Shown here: one piece after another, positions 33,901-35,241 of the stretch | Layout: every line of letters starts with the position of its first letter | How positions within the stretch are numbered: position 1 is the first letter of the stretch | Assembly (NCBI GenBank): GCA_001598975.1 | Contig: BBXU01001382.1 | Coordinates: 1-35,241, forward strand | Direction of reading: 5' to 3' | DNA: 35,241 nt | Source: Parachlorella kessleri | Taxonomy: Eukaryota; Chlorophyta; Trebouxiophyceae; Chlorellales; Chlorellaceae | Position numbers and translations under genes: made by a program | The notes under the pieces: model-generated | What the model was told of the DNA's origin: nothing | What the model saw: only the letters and a program-made list of their open reading frames with translations | The model's database searches: none

Positions 33901-35241
33901 AGCTATGAAGCAGCCACTGCGTCGCTTGTCACAGAGGCATTGGTGTGTCATTGTGTTGGCTGTGGTTGCTGTTTGTTGGCAAAGCAGCCGTTGCACGGCA
34001 AGCGCTGGCTGGGCCCCCCTGGCAGCGCAGCAGTGAACATGCCTGGATTGCCACAGACACACGTCCGCAGCAAGGAGATGTTCCTGCACGTGAGGGCAGG
34101 AGAAGGCAGCCGGGGAGTGGACGTTGCGCGTGCTCCTGAGCTGGACTCTTCCAGCTGACATGTCACCATGCCTACTCCCATCGTGACCGACGGTCAGGTA
34201 GCCTTTGCTGCAGGCGGCACGGCATCCAACGGTGGCCACGGCGGCAGCTGATGAAGGTCAACCAGGCTCTCGACCAGATGGAGGCGCAAGCGCCGCTCGG
34301 CGCGCTAGCTCAGCAGGCGCAGCAGTCACAGCACATGCGGAAACCCATGCAGCAGCTGGGCGGCGGACGTGAGTAGCGCTGCGGCTTGAATCAGTGACCT
34401 ACTTTCCTCCCTTGCGCTGCGTGTTGCTGATTCTGGTGGTGAGAACCGTGGCAGCTGGCACTGCTGGTCCTGCTGGACTGGCATTCAGCGGCAGTTGGGC
34501 TGGCTGCCGTTGCTGTTTCTGCTGTGGTTGCTGCTGTGTGGTCGTAGCCAAGAAGACTTTTCACAGGTGCCCAACAGGCCACACTTTTGATGGTTGCCCC
34601 GGGCGTGTCGCTTGCAGTGGGCGGCCTGCCAGCCCCCGACACGCGCTGGACGGCCCTGGCACAGTTCATTCCTGCCTTCCAGCAGACGCTCCAATACAAC
34701 GACAACCTGCTGGGCTTTGGCCCCGGGCAGGGTGGCCAGCTGGGCTTGCCAGGGCTGCACCAGGTGCGGGAGGTGCTTCCTGCGTGGGGTGACGCTCCTG
34801 TCCTGGGGTTGTGAGACTGGTGAAGATGGACTCCAGGGTGTGACGTGGGGTGACAGGAGCAGGGCGACGCGCGGCCCAGGCAAGGGAGCGGCAGCGGAGC
34901 GCTGTCTCACTGGGTGTTTGTGGGTGGTGTGGCGCCTGTCATTGTACACGGCTTGTTGCACACAAGCGTTGGTATAGGCGGCCGCAAGGAAGCGGAGCGG
35001 CAGCTGCATGGCCGCTAGTAGGCAGGCTCTTGCTGAATGCTCCTGCCGGGGAGGGGATGCGTGCTGAGCAAGCTGCTCCTGCCAGGTGCAGGCAGCGAAC
35101 GGCCTTGGGGGCCTGCCGGGCGGCGGGTGGGGTGGAGGCGGCAACGGTCTCATGGGGCCCCCACTGCCACAGCCCAACCATGCAGCAGCAGCAGCGCCAC
35201 CCGCGGCCCTGCCGCTGGAGGGCAGCAGCCGCCTCGGCGGC
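30933..35241 (+). CDS. NLP: NLP/NIT2-type RWP-RK transcription factor B (3' end outside window)
   Basis: Nitrate-responsive activator family; Chlamydomonas NIT2 and plant NLPs belong here. Exons: 30933-31070, 31202-31252, 31459-31596, 31960-32034, 32319-32453, 32843-33236, 33562-33715, 34214-34368, 34567-34763, 35086 to the edge; phases all agree, at least 531 residues. Residues 1-200 match the NLP N-terminal region: FRCISC, LGAPGRVFTSSEPELTCNVQ, LLLPVFLSS, GCVGVLEVVQTSE. Residues about 270-295 are very acidic (DDEGYDDDDLESGDEGDEG). Residues about 327-385 are the RWP-RK domain: LSLEDLQSQFGVGLKEAAARLG, CPTTLKRACRRHGI, then QRWPRRQLMKV. After it come Gln- and Gly-rich sequences. Two introns use GC donors (after 31070 and 33715); the second splits the RWP-RK domain just before RHGIQRWPRR, and only this join restores the motif. 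An upstream exon is possible. No PB1 domain is reached before the window ends. Confidence 0.9.
31720..31785 (+). repeat. 33-base tandem duplication in NLP-B intron 3
   Basis: Two adjacent 33-base units (31720-31752 and 31753-31785), each reading GTTTGTTGG then AGTTGGGAAGGTGGTGAGGGT, differ at only a couple of positions. They lie within the intron 31597-31959. Confidence 0.85.
32413..32527 (+). repeat. About 60-base tandem duplication over the end of NLP-B exon 5
   Basis: Two nearly identical copies (32413-32467 and 32472-32527) of the exon 5 end plus its donor: GCTTCATGGAA, GCAGCCTTGATAGCCAACGTGCT, GAGGTGAG. The donors lie 61 bases apart (after 32453 and after 32514). Only the first keeps the frame into exon 6. 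Confidence 0.9.
33716..34213 (+). other. GC-AG intron splitting the RWP-RK motif
   Basis: The donor is CAG|GCAAGC and the acceptor is GCTGCAG. Joining 33715 to 34214 gives LKRACRRHGIQRWPRRQ. There is no GT near 33715 that keeps the frame. Unspliced, the frame runs to TGA at 33828-33830 and the protein lacks RWPRR. Confidence 0.88.

Noticed and set aside
26428..35241. Single gene spanning both NLP copies
   Set aside because: It would need an intron of over 2 kb, where other introns are 70-900 bases. Both copies have their own first exon with ATG, and A has its own stop and a TGTAA signal.

Overview
The window is nuclear DNA of a unicellular green alga, most likely a chlorophyte of the trebouxiophyte/chlorophyte type. 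The evidence is: intron-dense genes (about 53 introns reconstructed here, mostly 100-450 bases, nearly all with CTGCAG-like acceptors); GC-rich coding sequence with poly-Gln, poly-Ala and poly-Ser low complexity; TGTAA-type polyadenylation signals; a plastid-targeted SecE; a ferredoxin-nitrite reductase; and two NIN-like (NLP/NIT2-type) proteins. No genus can be named from sequence alone. All exon joins were made by hand from reading frame, splice phase and splice consensus, so they are models and not observed transcripts.

Layout, all nine genes on the + strand: (1) 2-3668, 3' part of ferredoxin-nitrite reductase; (2) about 4839-8093, bZIP transcription factor with an AT-hook-like motif; (3) 9418-14469, large secreted protein with a protease-associated (PA) domain and a peptide-N-glycosidase F-like domain; (4) about 15113-16950, multi-span membrane protein of unknown function with a Gln-10 tract; (5) 17656-20630, secreted alpha/beta hydrolase with an intact Ser-Asp-His triad; (6) 21281-22395, plastid SecE; (7) 23189-25493, membrane-anchored NADH-cytochrome b5 reductase; (8) 26428-28849, NLP paralogue A, which keeps the NLP N-terminal region but ends in a poly-Gln tail with no RWP-RK domain; (9) 30933-35241, NLP paralogue B with an RWP-RK DNA-binding domain, open at the window edge.

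Nitrogen assimilation links the two ends. Nitrite reductase turns nitrite into ammonium in the plastid, and NLP/NIT2 proteins are the nitrate-responsive activators of such genes in green plants. Whether A and B control the nitrite reductase 23 kb away is inference. The most notable points are the RWP-RK-less tandem NLP paralogue; a cluster of six GC-AG introns sharing an AG|GCAAG(T/C) donor, one of which cuts the RWP-RK motif in two; a bZIP whose invariant basic-region Arg is Tyr; two tandem duplications that copy a 5' splice site; and three long perfect or near-perfect palindromes.
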